A stretch of DNA of 64,000 nucleotides from Flavobacterium sp. 1 (GTDB lineage: Bacteria > Bacteroidota > Bacteroidia > Flavobacteriales > Flavobacteriaceae): the NCBI RefSeq assembly GCF_002797935.1, contig NZ_PGER01000001.1:1798001-1862000 (forward strand). The letters run 5' to 3'. The notes under the pieces are model-generated. The model was not told the origin of the DNA, made no database searches, and saw nothing but the letters and a program-made list of their open reading frames with translations. The stretch's first letter is position 1. Each line of letters starts with the position of its first letter. The position numbers were made by a program, and so were the translations under genes. Below, in pieces: positions 26,148 through 36,396 of this stretch.

Positions 26148-27890
26148 TTAATATCCTTGGTTTTGTATTAGATATCCAGGAGTATTAGACGCACCATCAA
26201 TTGCTACCTGAGGAATTGGGAATAATCTTTTATTTACATCGGTATCCGCTTTTTCAGTCCATTTATCTTCAAAATGTCCAAAACGAATTTGGTTGGTTCT
26301 TCTTAAACCTTCCCAATAAAATTCAAAACCGTATTCTCTGTACAAAATATCTAAATTGACAGCCGGAAGAGCCGCTGGAATTGGAGCGCGTGCAGTTCTT
26401 GAGGTTCTTACTTTATTCATATCGGCTAATGCCCCTGCATTATCTCCTTTTCTTAATTTAGCTTCAGCGCGCATCATAAAAATTTCAGCATATCTAAGCA
26501 GCACCATATCAACACTGCTGAAATAATTTCCATCAGGAGAAGTATGACTGAATTGGTATTTAGATACTCTATATCCAGCAGCATGCATACTGCCTTCCTT
26601 AGTGAAATCAACTTTCAGAGTAAGATTCACATAGCCTACATTTTTGTCAGGTCCATTTCCTTTTATCTGTTTAACAGGATAAATTCTGTAACCGCCGTCG
26701 CATTTAAAAAAAGCTCCATTAGCATCTTTTCTTGGAGACCAAGGAATACCTCTAAGGATTCCTCTGTCTATTTCAAAGGTCTCGGCTTTTACACAATAAT
26801 AATGATCCTGATCGTTTAATGGTGAAAATCCTGTAAGATCTTTTAAATTTGCCGGTACTTTTGCATTATTTTTGTAAAATCGGGAATCAGCATCCGCAGG
26901 ATCTACATTGCCATAAGCATTAACCCATGTTTGATAAAAATCTGATGTTATAGCCGGTCCATCTGTTCCATCTGTCTCAATTGATTCAGGTCTAGCGAAC
27001 ATTGATCCTGGTATTGACCAATATGCCCAACGATTGTGCTCATCTTTTAAAACACCGCGCTGATCTATTGCAAAGATTAATTCTTTATTTGAATTGTTAG
27101 CATCATCAAATAAATCAAAATACTCAGGAGATAAACTGAATTTACCTGAATTTATAATATTATCTGTATACTTAATGACCTTATCCATATCAGCATCAGT
27201 AAATGTTGGTTTACCATAAGGATCACGGTAAACAGCAGCATTTAGATTCAATCTTGCAAGAAGTCCCCAAACTGCAGCCTGAGTCATTCTTCCTGGTCCT
27301 TTAGTAGTATTAATAACATCGGCTACAGACAATAACTCACTTTCGATATAAGAAACGGCATCTTGCCCTCTAAGTATTTCTGAAGTACTAGCTGATGATT
27401 CTTTTTTAAACACAAGTCCCCAGCTGTCTAATGTCTGCATGTTCAAATAAGCTCTCAGTGCTTTCATTTCATATAGTGCTCCTTTTGCTTCTGTATTTCC
27501 TCCTTCTGCAAGAGGCGTCAATACTTCAATAGCAGATAATGTTCTGGAGATATTTTTAGTAAGAGCATTCCAAGTACTTGCAACCAAGTCATTAGTAGCT
27601 GTCGTTGTATGTGCGTGTACTGCTAAATATTTACCGCCATCATACCAGTCTGTTCCTCCTCTGTAAGGCAAAATACCTTCGTCGCTGGCAATTAACTGCA
27701 AACCAAAATTGTTTGTGTGATACCATGTTGCTTTTAATTGTCCATAAGCGGGAGCAATTGCACCGCTAATTGCTTCTGCCTTTCCTGCGCCGTTTAAGGA
27801 TTCATCAAGCACCTTTTCTTCTAAGTCAGTACAGCTCCAGTTAAAGAATAAACTGAATGCAAGACCTGCTACTATTATTTTATTTTTCAT
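26148..27890 (-). CDS. RagB/SusD-family nutrient-binding lipoprotein
   Basis: A 580-aa surface lipoprotein with lipobox 'FFNWSC' (Cys near residue 20). The TPR-rich SusD fold follows, with C-terminal features 'VDMVLLRYAEIFMMRAEAKL', 'LYREYGFEFYWEGLRRTNQI' and 'FPIPQVAID'. SusD proteins cap the SusC channel and bind substrate at the surface. It starts 15 bp after the susC stop. No glycoside hydrolase is adjacent; a phosphatase fusion follows, so the ligand may be a phosphorylated compound rather than a plain glycan. Confidence 0.95.
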   Translation of the reverse strand: MKNKIIVAGLAFSLFFNWSCTDLEEKVLDESLNGAGKAEAISGAIAPAYGQLKATWYHTNNFGLQLIASDEGILPYRGGTDWYDGGKYLAVHAHTTTATNDLVASTWNALTKNISRTLSAIEVLTPLAEGGNTEAKGALYEMKALRAYLNMQTLDSWGLVFKKESSASTSEILRGQDAVSYIESELLSVADVINTTKGPGRMTQAAVWGLLARLNLNAAVYRDPYGKPTFTDADMDKVIKYTDNIINSGKFSLSPEYFDLFDDANNSNKELIFAIDQRGVLKDEHNRWAYWSIPGSMFARPESIETDGTDGPAITSDFYQTWVNAYGNVDPADADSRFYKNNAKVPANLKDLTGFSPLNDQDHYYCVKAETFEIDRGILRGIPWSPRKDANGAFFKCDGGYRIYPVKQIKGNGPDKNVGYVNLTLKVDFTKEGSMHAAGYRVSKYQFSHTSPDGNYFSSVDMVLLRYAEIFMMRAEAKLRKGDNAGALADMNKVRTSRTARAPIPAALPAVNLDILYREYGFEFYWEGLRRTNQIRFGHFEDKWTEKADTDVNKRLFPIPQVAIDGASNTPGYLIQNQGY

Positions 27891-27905
27891 GTTCTGTATT
27901 TTTGA

Positions 27906-30875
27906 TTAAAATGCTGCGTTTAAGCCAAATGAAATGGTTCTGCTTCTTGGGTAACTGAAGTAGTCAATTCCAAAAGACTGAATTTCGTTTACTGAAGTTC
28001 CTGTGTTAATTTCAGGATCATAACCATTGTATTTTGTAATTACAAATAAGTTTTGTCCAGTTATCGAAAGACGTATGTTATCCATTACATTATTCAATCC
28101 AATTAATTTTGGGCTTAAATTATAGCCCAGTGTTGCATTATTTAATCTTAAGAAACTGCCGTCTTCTAAATATCTCGTAGAAACGGTATTGGAATTAATC
28201 GTTGCTTCATTTAAATATTGTGAAGCTCTGTCAGTAGTGTTAAAAGAATTTGCTAAACTTCCTCTATTGAATGATGTCATTGCTACGTGGTTGTAAATTT
28301 TATTGCCGCCAGTACCATTAAAATTTAATCCTAAATCAAAATTCTTATATTTAAAATTCAAATAAAAGGCATATATATAATCTGGTAATGCACTTCCTGC
28401 AACAATACGGTCATCATCCTTAATCGTACCATCTGGATTTGTATCTGCAAATTGATTCCTGCCATCGGCACCAATTCCTGTAAATTCATACATATAAAAA
28501 GAACCAATAGGATGTCCGTTTAGCACACCGTTTATAGTAGCTCCTGATTGTCCGCTTCCTTGTGCCCCTCCAGTTGTTAATATTTTATAAGGAGAGTCTT
28601 CAACTTTGTTATCTGTAAATGATATATTCCCACCAATGCTATAAGAGAAATCTTTGCTTTTGTCACTGCTGTAATCTAACGCAACTTCAATACCATTGTT
28701 TTTGATCTTCATATTCGGAATGTTTGTCCAATAGGTTGATGCAGGCTGAATAGGGTCTACAGGTGCTACTTCTAATAAAATATTATCCGAAATTTTGTTA
28801 AAATAATCAACAGTACCCGATACTCTATTATTGAATAAACTAAAATCTAAACCTATATTGGTTTGTGTTGAAACCTCCCATTGAAGATTTGGATTAGCTA
28901 AACGAGTATATATTGAACCATAAGGATACCCGCCTAAATCTTTAGTCGCTGGATCTAATGGATAAGTATCATATCCACTGTTACTTTCTGTATAACTTGC
29001 TTTGGTTTTTTTAGAAGGAATCTCTTGAGAACCGGTCTGCCCCCAGCTCGCTCTTAATTTAAGATTGTTAACCGTTTCAGAGTCTTTTAAAAAATCTTCT
29101 TTCGTTATATTCCAACCCAATGCTACAGATGGAAAGTATCCATAACTGTTGTTTGAGCCAAATTTAGTAGACCCATCAGCACGGATGGTTGTTGTAAGCA
29201 GATATTTATTTTCATAGCCATAATTTAATCTTCCGAAAAAAGACTGAAGTTCATTTTCTGTAGCAGATGATGATTTGGTTGTAAGCTCAGTTGCTGCTCC
29301 TATTTGATTTTTTGGTTCTACACCATTATCCGGAAACCCCTTAAAGCTATAATTCTTTTGATTTAATTGGATATTCTGGTATGAATGACCTGCTAAAACT
29401 GTAAAACTATGAACTTTAACATTAAAATTATAGGTTAATGTGTTTTCGTACAAAACATTATTATTCGTAGTGATAATATTGTTCAAAGTACTTACGGTAG
29501 TGTTAGTTGCCGATGTATATGGCAAAACCTGTATATCTCTTTCAGACATAGAATAATCAACACCAAGATTAAATTTATAAGTTAATCCTTTTATGAATTC
29601 ATAAGATGGTGCAATATTCGCTAAAATACGATTGTTATTCGTTTCATCAGAATAAATTCTCTGACTGATTATAGGATTCAAAATATCATTACTCAAATTA
29701 ACATTTGGTTGGCCATTAACATAAACTGCATCAGTCGGATTCATAGTCAGCATGTTACCCACTATAGTTCTGGCATCTGGTCTTGAATTTTCAAGTTTTG
29801 AGGCTGTCATATTAAAAGCAACATTAAACTTATCGTTCAGTGCTTTTTGACTTAAATTTAAACGTCCTGAATAACGTTTTAAATCACTATTACTCAAAAT
29901 ACCCTGCTGATTATCTATACCAACTGATGCTGCATACGTTGATTTATCTGTTCCTCCGCTCATCGATAAATTAACGTTTTGTGAAACACCTGTTCTGGTC
30001 AATTCATCCTGCCAGTCTGTATTTGCTCCGCCATCTTTCAGACTTCCATTTACCGCAGTAACTTGTTTTCTAAATTCATCAGCACTAAAGACATCGACTT
30101 TACTGGCCATTGTTGAAAGTCCTGTAGTCATAGAAAGGTTTATTTTAGCCTGCCCTTTTGCTCCCTTTTTAGTTGTTATTACCACCACGCCATTTGCAGC
30201 TCTCGAACCGTAAATAGCAGAAGCTGATGCATCTTTAAGTACTTCAATACTTTCAATATCCTGTGGATTAATAAAATTTAGGGGATTTGAAGCAACACCA
30301 TTACTAGAATTGTCAAGGGCAAATCCGTCTACCACATAAAGAGGTGTTGTTCCTGAACGCAAACTTCCAACTCCTCGAATAATAATATCTTGTGAAGCTC
30401 CCGGTTCCCCGCTTGAGGCTGTCACATTAACACCGGCAACTTTACCTTGAATCAGTTGTCCAGCATTGGCCACCACCCCTTTGTTAAAATTTTCACTTTT
30501 TACCGAAGAGATAGCTCCGGTTACATCAGATCTTTTTTGGAAACCATAACCTACCACTACTACTTCATTTAAAGTACTAACTTCTTCAGTTAGCGCAACA
30601 GTCAATTTTTGAGTGTCCGAATAAGGAACTTCTTTTGTTTTAAATCCTAAATAAGAAAAAACTAAAACACCCCCATTTTGCTGTACTGTAATTTTAAAAT
30701 TACCGTCAAAATCTGTTGTAACAGATCCTTTTGGCTCTCCTTTTACATAAACAGAAACACCAGACAATGGTGTTTTTTCGGTATCAGAAACCACAGCTCC
30801 TGATACTGAGACCTGCGAGTAGGAATATGACATACATCCTAAGGCAAGAATTAACAATGCATAAATTTTTTTCAT
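27906..30875 (-). CDS. SusC/RagA-family TonB-dependent outer-membrane transporter
   Basis: A 989-aa protein with a signal peptide, an N-terminal carboxypeptidase-D-like regulatory domain (residues about 22-105), the plug with 'TLNEVVVVGYGFQKRSDVTG' and 'IIIRGVGSLRSGTTPLYVVD', and a C-terminal barrel ending in 'RTISFGLNAAF'. It imports SusD-bound ligand across the outer membrane using TonB energy. It lies downstream of an HTCS-like regulator gene, with a -7 box at 30906-30899 but no TTG at the -33 position. That fits an activator-dependent promoter. Confidence 0.95.
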   Translation of the reverse strand: MKKIYALLILALGCMSYSYSQVSVSGAVVSDTEKTPLSGVSVYVKGEPKGSVTTDFDGNFKITVQQNGGVLVFSYLGFKTKEVPYSDTQKLTVALTEEVSTLNEVVVVGYGFQKRSDVTGAISSVKSENFNKGVVANAGQLIQGKVAGVNVTASSGEPGASQDIIIRGVGSLRSGTTPLYVVDGFALDNSSNGVASNPLNFINPQDIESIEVLKDASASAIYGSRAANGVVVITTKKGAKGQAKINLSMTTGLSTMASKVDVFSADEFRKQVTAVNGSLKDGGANTDWQDELTRTGVSQNVNLSMSGGTDKSTYAASVGIDNQQGILSNSDLKRYSGRLNLSQKALNDKFNVAFNMTASKLENSRPDARTIVGNMLTMNPTDAVYVNGQPNVNLSNDILNPIISQRIYSDETNNNRILANIAPSYEFIKGLTYKFNLGVDYSMSERDIQVLPYTSATNTTVSTLNNIITTNNNVLYENTLTYNFNVKVHSFTVLAGHSYQNIQLNQKNYSFKGFPDNGVEPKNQIGAATELTTKSSSATENELQSFFGRLNYGYENKYLLTTTIRADGSTKFGSNNSYGYFPSVALGWNITKEDFLKDSETVNNLKLRASWGQTGSQEIPSKKTKASYTESNSGYDTYPLDPATKDLGGYPYGSIYTRLANPNLQWEVSTQTNIGLDFSLFNNRVSGTVDYFNKISDNILLEVAPVDPIQPASTYWTNIPNMKIKNNGIEVALDYSSDKSKDFSYSIGGNISFTDNKVEDSPYKILTTGGAQGSGQSGATINGVLNGHPIGSFYMYEFTGIGADGRNQFADTNPDGTIKDDDRIVAGSALPDYIYAFYLNFKYKNFDLGLNFNGTGGNKIYNHVAMTSFNRGSLANSFNTTDRASQYLNEATINSNTVSTRYLEDGSFLRLNNATLGYNLSPKLIGLNNVMDNIRLSITGQNLFVITKYNGYDPEINTGTSVNEIQSFGIDYFSYPRSRTISFGLNAAF

Positions 30876-30898
30876 TTAAATACTTTTTTATGTTTCGT

Positions 30899-30972
30899 CA
30901 AAAGTATTTTAAGCGCCTTGCTAAATGGGGTAATTTTGATTCATAAAAGAGGATTTTAGATTCAAATTAGGA
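30899..30972 (-). promoter_or_regulatory. susC promoter with candidate activator repeat
   Basis: TACTTTTG (minus strand, 30906-30899) is an exact TAnnTTTG -7 box, ending 23 nt before the susC ATG. The -33 position reads CCCC instead of TTG. Upstream are two related segments in inverted orientation, TAATTTTGATTC (plus, 30931-30942) and GATTCAAATTA (plus, 30959-30969), which could bind the neighbouring AraC-domain regulator. The motifs are seen; the binding is inferred. Confidence 0.45.
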
Positions 30973-31051
30973 TAAAATTAACGGCAAAAAAGGGGGGTTT
31001 TGTTCCCTAACATTGAACTAACTTTATGTAAACACAGGGCTAACAAAATTC

Positions 31052-34000
31052 TTAAGAGAATGCTTTATATTCTTTAGGACTTTTTCCAAAATATTTCTTG
31101 AAAGATCGCCCAAAATACTTTGGGTCATTATAACCACACTCAAAACTGATCTCAGAAACATTTAATTTCTTAGTCCTTAATAGTATCTCCGCCTTTTGTA
31201 ATCTAAAAGAGGTTATTACATCTGAAGGAGATTGGTTTAATGTTTCTTTAAATATACGATAGCATTTTACCCTCGAAATTCCCAAATGCTCTACAAGTGT
31301 TTCCACATTAAAAGATGAGTCCTGAAGCTCCTTTTTTATCATTTCCAAAGCTTGTTTAACCAGCTTGTCATTATTAGTTATCAAAGGATCATCCTCTGTT
31401 AAAATTTCAAATATTTTTTGCTGCATTTTATTCTCCTGCTGCGTTTCTTTATTTTTATCAATCAGTGAGGCTATCTTTTTTGAAATAAACGAAGCACTGG
31501 CAGGTAATTGAATTAGAGTTTCTATTCCAAGCTCTAATAATTGTTCATGCAGCTCATAATTAATATCTTCAGATATATAAATCATGGGCATTTTCAGACC
31601 TGAATTTTTTCTATTAGAATTTAAAAAATAAACCAGCTCTTTTGAGAATGTTGCCTGGTAAAATACCAAGGCAGAAAAGTTTATCTGTTTTATAGCGGAG
31701 TTTAAATTAGCCACTGAATTCTCAAAAAGCAAGTGATAATTACTACTCTCCAATACCTGATTTGCGGCAGTATAATCCGATTGATCGCTAAAAACTAAAA
31801 ACAATTCTTTATCCGAAGATAATTGATCCTGACTGTTAAAATGCTTCCACGAAATTGTTTCTTTCATTTTTAAATTTTCGGAAGCAAATTCTAAAGGAAT
31901 TTGTAAAGTACTTTTAAATTTCCCATCCGAATTATCAAAAAATTCCCCTTTTAAGTCTTCCAATAATACATGCAGCGCTTTTAAATAGGGACTGTAATGT
32001 AAAATATTGTACCAATTATTTTTTAAGATTATGCTATCAGAAACTACAGTGACTTTTAAAAAATTATTTTCATACCCAATTTCGATATTTAAGGTACTGT
32101 CTGTTTCAGAATATTTACTTATATCATTGAAAAAATACTGCAGTAATAACTTTAATCGCAATACATCTATGGATACAAAATTAGGCGAATTGTCAATTTC
32201 ACAATTTAAGTTAACCTGATTGCGCTGCAGCTCTTTTTTTAATTTTTGAATACTATTCTTTAAAATAGGAAAAAGATTAATTGCTGATTTTTTTACAGAG
32301 CCAATATCTTTAACATAACTCAAATAATTCCATCCCGAAATAAGATCGGCCAGTTTACCTGATTGGAAAAGTAAATCCCGCTCTGCTTCGTTGTCTTTTT
32401 TATGTGAATTTGAGATTTTAATAATCTTAGCAATTGGATCTTGAAATTCTGCCAGCATAAATGCTCTGAATTTTTCTATTTCAAAATTTTCGTTCTTAAG
32501 ATCGCTGTGAAGCCTTAAAAGTTTTTCTTTCTGCTCTAGTATTTTTTTGTTCTTTTCATCCAGTTTTTCATTAATTGCCTGCAAATCTTTTTTCTGACTT
32601 TCAATAACTGCAGTCCTGGCCTGTATTTTTGCCACAAGATATTTTTGCTGCGCTGCAGCAGTTTTATTTTTAATATAAATCAACAGCATACAGCTAATTA
32701 GAATAATAACTGATAATAAAATATAAAACAGAACAGTCTCATAAAATGCTTTACTAATATGGAGAGTAAAAAAAACTGGCTGAGCAATCCCATTTTTACC
32801 TTGTTTTATAAAAAATTGGTAATCCCCAGAAGATAAATTGGCATATTCTATTTTTCTGATATCCTGCAATAAAATCCAATTTTTATCTCTTCCTTCTAAT
32901 TTATAATAAATTTCACATTTACTTTCTTTAGGAAATACAATAGGCGTTATTTCAATTTCTAATTCATTATTAGTGAAACTTTTTTCTATTGCAGCTAAAT
33001 AATTTTCGTTGCCATCGACAGTTAATTTGATTTTTTCAGTAGAATTATTGGAGTGAATATTGTTCGGATTGAAATAATTAAGTCCATTTACCCCACCAAA
33101 AAATAAAAGCCCTTTATTATCCTTATAGTAGGCTCCTTCTGAAAATTCTGGTGCCTGCCATCCATGATTTGGATTATAAGACGTGATTTTAAAAGTTCTT
33201 TTATCAATAGATGCAATTCCTTTAGTGGTACTAATCCAAACCTTATCTCCGTTATCGATAAGACCATAAACCATATGACTTGGAAGACCATCAGACTCAG
33301 CAATATTTTTAACCAATCCCTTTTTTTTATTAAAAATACTGACACCGCCTAAGGAAGCAATCCAATAATTATCAGTAGTCTTATCAATCAGGACTGAATA
33401 AACACTATTACCTAAAATACCTTGCTGTTTTGAAATTTGGTTTACAACGTTAGTGTCTAAATTAAAGACAATAACGCCATTATTTTCAGTGGCTAAAATT
33501 AAATTCTGCTTGTCTTTTTTAACGCACCTAATGTGGTATTTATTCAGTGCTTTTTGCCCTTTAAAACTCTCGAATTTTTCAGTTGCCAAATTATATTTAG
33601 CCAAACCGCCCCAACAGCCTATCCAAAGCTGTTTATTTTCATCTTCATAAATAGAATATGATCTGTTATTGGGCAGTTCTTTGATGTTTTCCGCCTCGTA
33701 ACAAGTATGTTTTGTACCGGAAATATGTATTATTCCTTTATACGTTCCCACCCAGATTGTTCCGTCACTCGCTGTAAACAAACTCCTGACTCTTTCCCAA
33801 TCCGGATTTAAAACTGCTTCATTTATTACATACTTTTCGTAACAATGCCTTTTTACATTGTACCGATAGAGTCCATTTGTGTAATAACCCAGCCACGTTT
33901 TTCCATCAGCATCTTTAGTAATGGCTCTAATGGTCTCTGTTGGTAAATGCGGCTCTTTTATAGGATGTGGCACTATTGTATTTATTCTTTCTGAACCTGC

Positions 34001-34744
34001 ATAAGCCATACTCAAACCGCCGTCTTTTTGCCCTAACCAAATGTTCCCGAAAGCATCTTCGTGGAGCGTTTCTATTTCGTTACTGTTAAATGAATAAGGT
34101 AAATATAAATCAGATGTCAAATGCTGAATACTTTTAGTAATATCATTAGCGATAATATACAGTCCATTTTTTCGGGTAGCATACCAAATATTCCCTGCTT
34201 TATCCTTTAAAACGTCATTGATAATAAGTTCAGGATATTTTTTTAACAAGATGCTTTTTAAACTTTTAGCATCATTTTTTTTTATGGAATTGTAAGGTAT
34301 CTCCAAAAAAGCACCTCCTTTAAATTCATAGTAAGCTGTACTTGTTTGTACTACGATATTTCCCTTTTGAGAAAATTGAAAGTTTTTTGGAATGCTATTG
34401 AACTTGAATTTTACGAATTCACCGTTTCCTATATATCTGTTTACATCGCCTTCTTTAGTAATGAGCCAGATAAAGCCGGCATTATCCTTTGTTAGTTTCG
34501 TGATATAGTTACTTGAGATTGCTTTGGGATCCTCAAAATTGTGCTTAAAAATTTTAAAATTATAGCCATCATAATAATTCAGTCCATCCCAGGTAGCAAT
34601 CCAAAGCCCTCCGTTTTTGTCGTTTTCAATATCAATTACCGAATTATTCGATAATCCCTGATTCGTGGTAAAATTCTCAAACTTTATTTGTTGTCCAAAT
34701 AACTGTACTGTAATAAAACATAGTACAAATAACCTTATAACCAT
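31052..34744 (-). CDS. HTCS-like regulator with degenerate kinase and receiver, AraC output
   Basis: A 1230-aa membrane-spanning protein with a signal peptide, a two-component beta-propeller (residues about 20-560), a Y_Y_Y domain (about 575-640), one membrane helix ('ILLSVIILISCMLLIYI') and a coiled coil. A kinase-like region follows with 'FRAFMLAEFQDPIAKII' where functional kinases have SHEFRTPL, so the phospho-His is absent. The ATP-lid motifs are not recognisable. A receiver-like domain has 'SALVFYQATFS' where the Asp should be. The C-terminal AraC domain is intact ('SRVKCYRIFKETLNQSPSDV', 'ISFECGYNDPKYFGRSFKKY'). It probably senses ligand in the periplasm and controls the adjacent susCD genes without phosphotransfer. 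Confidence 0.88.
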   Translation of the reverse strand: MVIRLFVLCFITVQLFGQQIKFENFTTNQGLSNNSVIDIENDKNGGLWIATWDGLNYYDGYNFKIFKHNFEDPKAISSNYITKLTKDNAGFIWLITKEGDVNRYIGNGEFVKFKFNSIPKNFQFSQKGNIVVQTSTAYYEFKGGAFLEIPYNSIKKNDAKSLKSILLKKYPELIINDVLKDKAGNIWYATRKNGLYIIANDITKSIQHLTSDLYLPYSFNSNEIETLHEDAFGNIWLGQKDGGLSMAYAGSERINTIVPHPIKEPHLPTETIRAITKDADGKTWLGYYTNGLYRYNVKRHCYEKYVINEAVLNPDWERVRSLFTASDGTIWVGTYKGIIHISGTKHTCYEAENIKELPNNRSYSIYEDENKQLWIGCWGGLAKYNLATEKFESFKGQKALNKYHIRCVKKDKQNLILATENNGVIVFNLDTNVVNQISKQQGILGNSVYSVLIDKTTDNYWIASLGGVSIFNKKKGLVKNIAESDGLPSHMVYGLIDNGDKVWISTTKGIASIDKRTFKITSYNPNHGWQAPEFSEGAYYKDNKGLLFFGGVNGLNYFNPNNIHSNNSTEKIKLTVDGNENYLAAIEKSFTNNELEIEITPIVFPKESKCEIYYKLEGRDKNWILLQDIRKIEYANLSSGDYQFFIKQGKNGIAQPVFFTLHISKAFYETVLFYILLSVIILISCMLLIYIKNKTAAAQQKYLVAKIQARTAVIESQKKDLQAINEKLDEKNKKILEQKEKLLRLHSDLKNENFEIEKFRAFMLAEFQDPIAKIIKISNSHKKDNEAERDLLFQSGKLADLISGWNYLSYVKDIGSVKKSAINLFPILKNSIQKLKKELQRNQVNLNCEIDNSPNFVSIDVLRLKLLLQYFFNDISKYSETDSTLNIEIGYENNFLKVTVVSDSIILKNNWYNILHYSPYLKALHVLLEDLKGEFFDNSDGKFKSTLQIPLEFASENLKMKETISWKHFNSQDQLSSDKELFLVFSDQSDYTAANQVLESSNYHLLFENSVANLNSAIKQINFSALVFYQATFSKELVYFLNSNRKNSGLKMPMIYISEDINYELHEQLLELGIETLIQLPASASFISKKIASLIDKNKETQQENKMQQKIFEILTEDDPLITNNDKLVKQALEMIKKELQDSSFNVETLVEHLGISRVKCYRIFKETLNQSPSDVITSFRLQKAEILLRTKKLNVSEISFECGYNDPKYFGRSFKKYFGKSPKEYKAFS

Positions 34745-34992
34745 TTATTTGTTTTTTAACCAGCAAGGATACAATCACAAGTTTAGCTGAACATAAATTG
34801 TGTGTTAAGTTTTGAAACTGGTATCAATTAGTTCCAAAAAGTCTTGATGAAAAACATTAAAAATGAATTAAAAAAGAAAACTAAATCCTTTGTTCAATTT
34901 AGATGAAAGACCATTTCCATTTTTTTTGAAAGAATATCTTATTTTATAGAGCCACTGTGACAATTGTTACAAACTATCATTTTTCATCATTC

Positions 34993-35000
34993 TAAATTTG
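34993..35000 (+). promoter_or_regulatory. -7 box of the RND efflux operon
   Basis: TAAATTTG matches the Bacteroidota -7 consensus exactly and lies 23 bp before the tolC-like ATG. A TTG at 34964-34966 is 26 nt upstream, longer than the usual spacing of about 20. The -33 assignment is therefore weak. Confidence 0.5.
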
Positions 35001-35023
35001 CTTCATAATTAAGAAAACCAATT

Positions 35024-36334
35024 ATGAAGAAAATCAATTTTATACTACTGGGAATTATAGCAATAACCCATTTGGGATATAGTCAAGATACAATAGCGAT
35101 TTCTAAAAAGGATATTTGGATGAAAGCAGAAGACAAGAACCTGCAAATCAAAATGGCGAATCAAAACTTCAAATCGGCTCAGGCTGATTATCGCCAATCA
35201 AATTCGTTGTTCTTACCAAATATCTCGGCTTCACACACTTCTATGGCAACCACCAATCCATTGATGGCTTTTGGTTTCAAATTGAATCAGGGAATTTTAA
35301 CTCCTTCGGACTTTGATCCTGCAAAACTGAATAATCCGTCACAAACCCAAAATTTTGCGACACGAATTGATGTTTTGCAACCGCTTATCAACGTTGATGG
35401 ATTGTATGGACGACAAGCTGCCAAATCCAAAATGGATGCCTATCAATTGCAAACCGAAAGAACCAAAGAATATTTGGAACTCGAAATCAACAAGGCTTTT
35501 ATGCAGTTGCAAATGAGTTACAAAGCCGTAAAAGTAATTGAAAAAGCAAATGCCACGGCTGAAGCCAATTTGAAATTGATTCAGAATTATTTCAATCAGG
35601 GAATTTTGCAAAAAACCGATTTACTGTCGATGCAAGTGCGCGTCAATGAAGTTCAAAATCAATTGCAGTATGCCAAAAGCAATGTGCAAAACGCTTCGGA
35701 TTATTTGGCTTTTCTATTAGATGAAGGTACTGCGAACAAAGTGTACAAACCAATTGAAGAATTGGACAATTCAATAGTGATTGATGCTTTCAACACTTCC
35801 TTATTGGATAATCGAAAAGACATTCAAGCGATGAATAAAACAACCGAATCCTATGGCAAAATGCTACAATCGAGTAAAATGAATTTCTTGCCGAGATTGA
35901 ACGCTTTTGGAAGTTACGAAATGTATGCCCAAGAACTTTTTGGATCTAATTCTAATGGATATGTAGTGGGGGTACAATTGTCTTGGAATGCTTTTGACGG
36001 GTATAAATCAATTGGTAAGATGGAAAAAGCCAAAGCTGATTTTCAAAAATCGGAAATAGAGACCCAACAATACAAAGCGCAAAGCCAAATGGAATTAAGC
36101 AAAGCCAACAGACAACTTAGAGATGCCGAAAATAAAGTGAATTTAGAAAAACTGGCCTTGGAACAATCCAAAGAAGCCTACCGAATAAGAAGCAATCGCT
36201 TTACGCAAGGGCTAGAAAAAACAACGGATTTATTGCTCACAGAAACACAGATGTATCAAAAAGAACTTGAGTATTTACAAGCCGTTTTTGAATACAATTA
36301 CACACAGGAATACTTGCAGTTTTTGACGAAGTAG
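35024..36334 (+). CDS. TolC-family outer membrane efflux protein (RND system)
   Basis: A 436-aa exported protein with a signal peptide ending near 'LGYSQD'. It shows two OEP domains: an N-terminal coiled-coil half with 'LPNISASHTSMATTNPLMAF', and a second half with 'KMNFLPRLNAFGSYEMYAQE' and 'EAYRIRSNRFTQGLEKTTDL'. It should be the exit duct for the RND pump encoded next. It is not closely similar to the TolC gene at 5534. A 121-bp gap containing two hairpin repeats separates it from the adaptor. Confidence 0.92.
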   Translation: MKKINFILLGIIAITHLGYSQDTIAISKKDIWMKAEDKNLQIKMANQNFKSAQADYRQSNSLFLPNISASHTSMATTNPLMAFGFKLNQGILTPSDFDPAKLNNPSQTQNFATRIDVLQPLINVDGLYGRQAAKSKMDAYQLQTERTKEYLELEINKAFMQLQMSYKAVKVIEKANATAEANLKLIQNYFNQGILQKTDLLSMQVRVNEVQNQLQYAKSNVQNASDYLAFLLDEGTANKVYKPIEELDNSIVIDAFNTSLLDNRKDIQAMNKTTESYGKMLQSSKMNFLPRLNAFGSYEMYAQELFGSNSNGYVVGVQLSWNAFDGYKSIGKMEKAKADFQKSEIETQQYKAQSQMELSKANRQLRDAENKVNLEKLALEQSKEAYRIRSNRFTQGLEKTTDLLLTETQMYQKELEYLQAVFEYNYTQEYLQFLTK

Positions 36335-36345
36335 CATTCAGATTT

Positions 36346-36371
36346 CCTGCAAGGTTTTTAAAACCTTGTAG
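36346..36371. repeat. Palindromic intergenic repeat, copy 1
   Basis: CCTGCAAGGTTTT and AAAACCTTGTAGG form a nearly perfect palindrome with one G-T type mismatch. It immediately follows the tolC-like stop and could fold in the operon mRNA. It shares the CCT(G/A)CAAGGT arm with the hairpin at 36397. Confidence 0.7.
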
Positions 36372-36396
36372 GTATAAAAAGCAGTATAGATAACAT

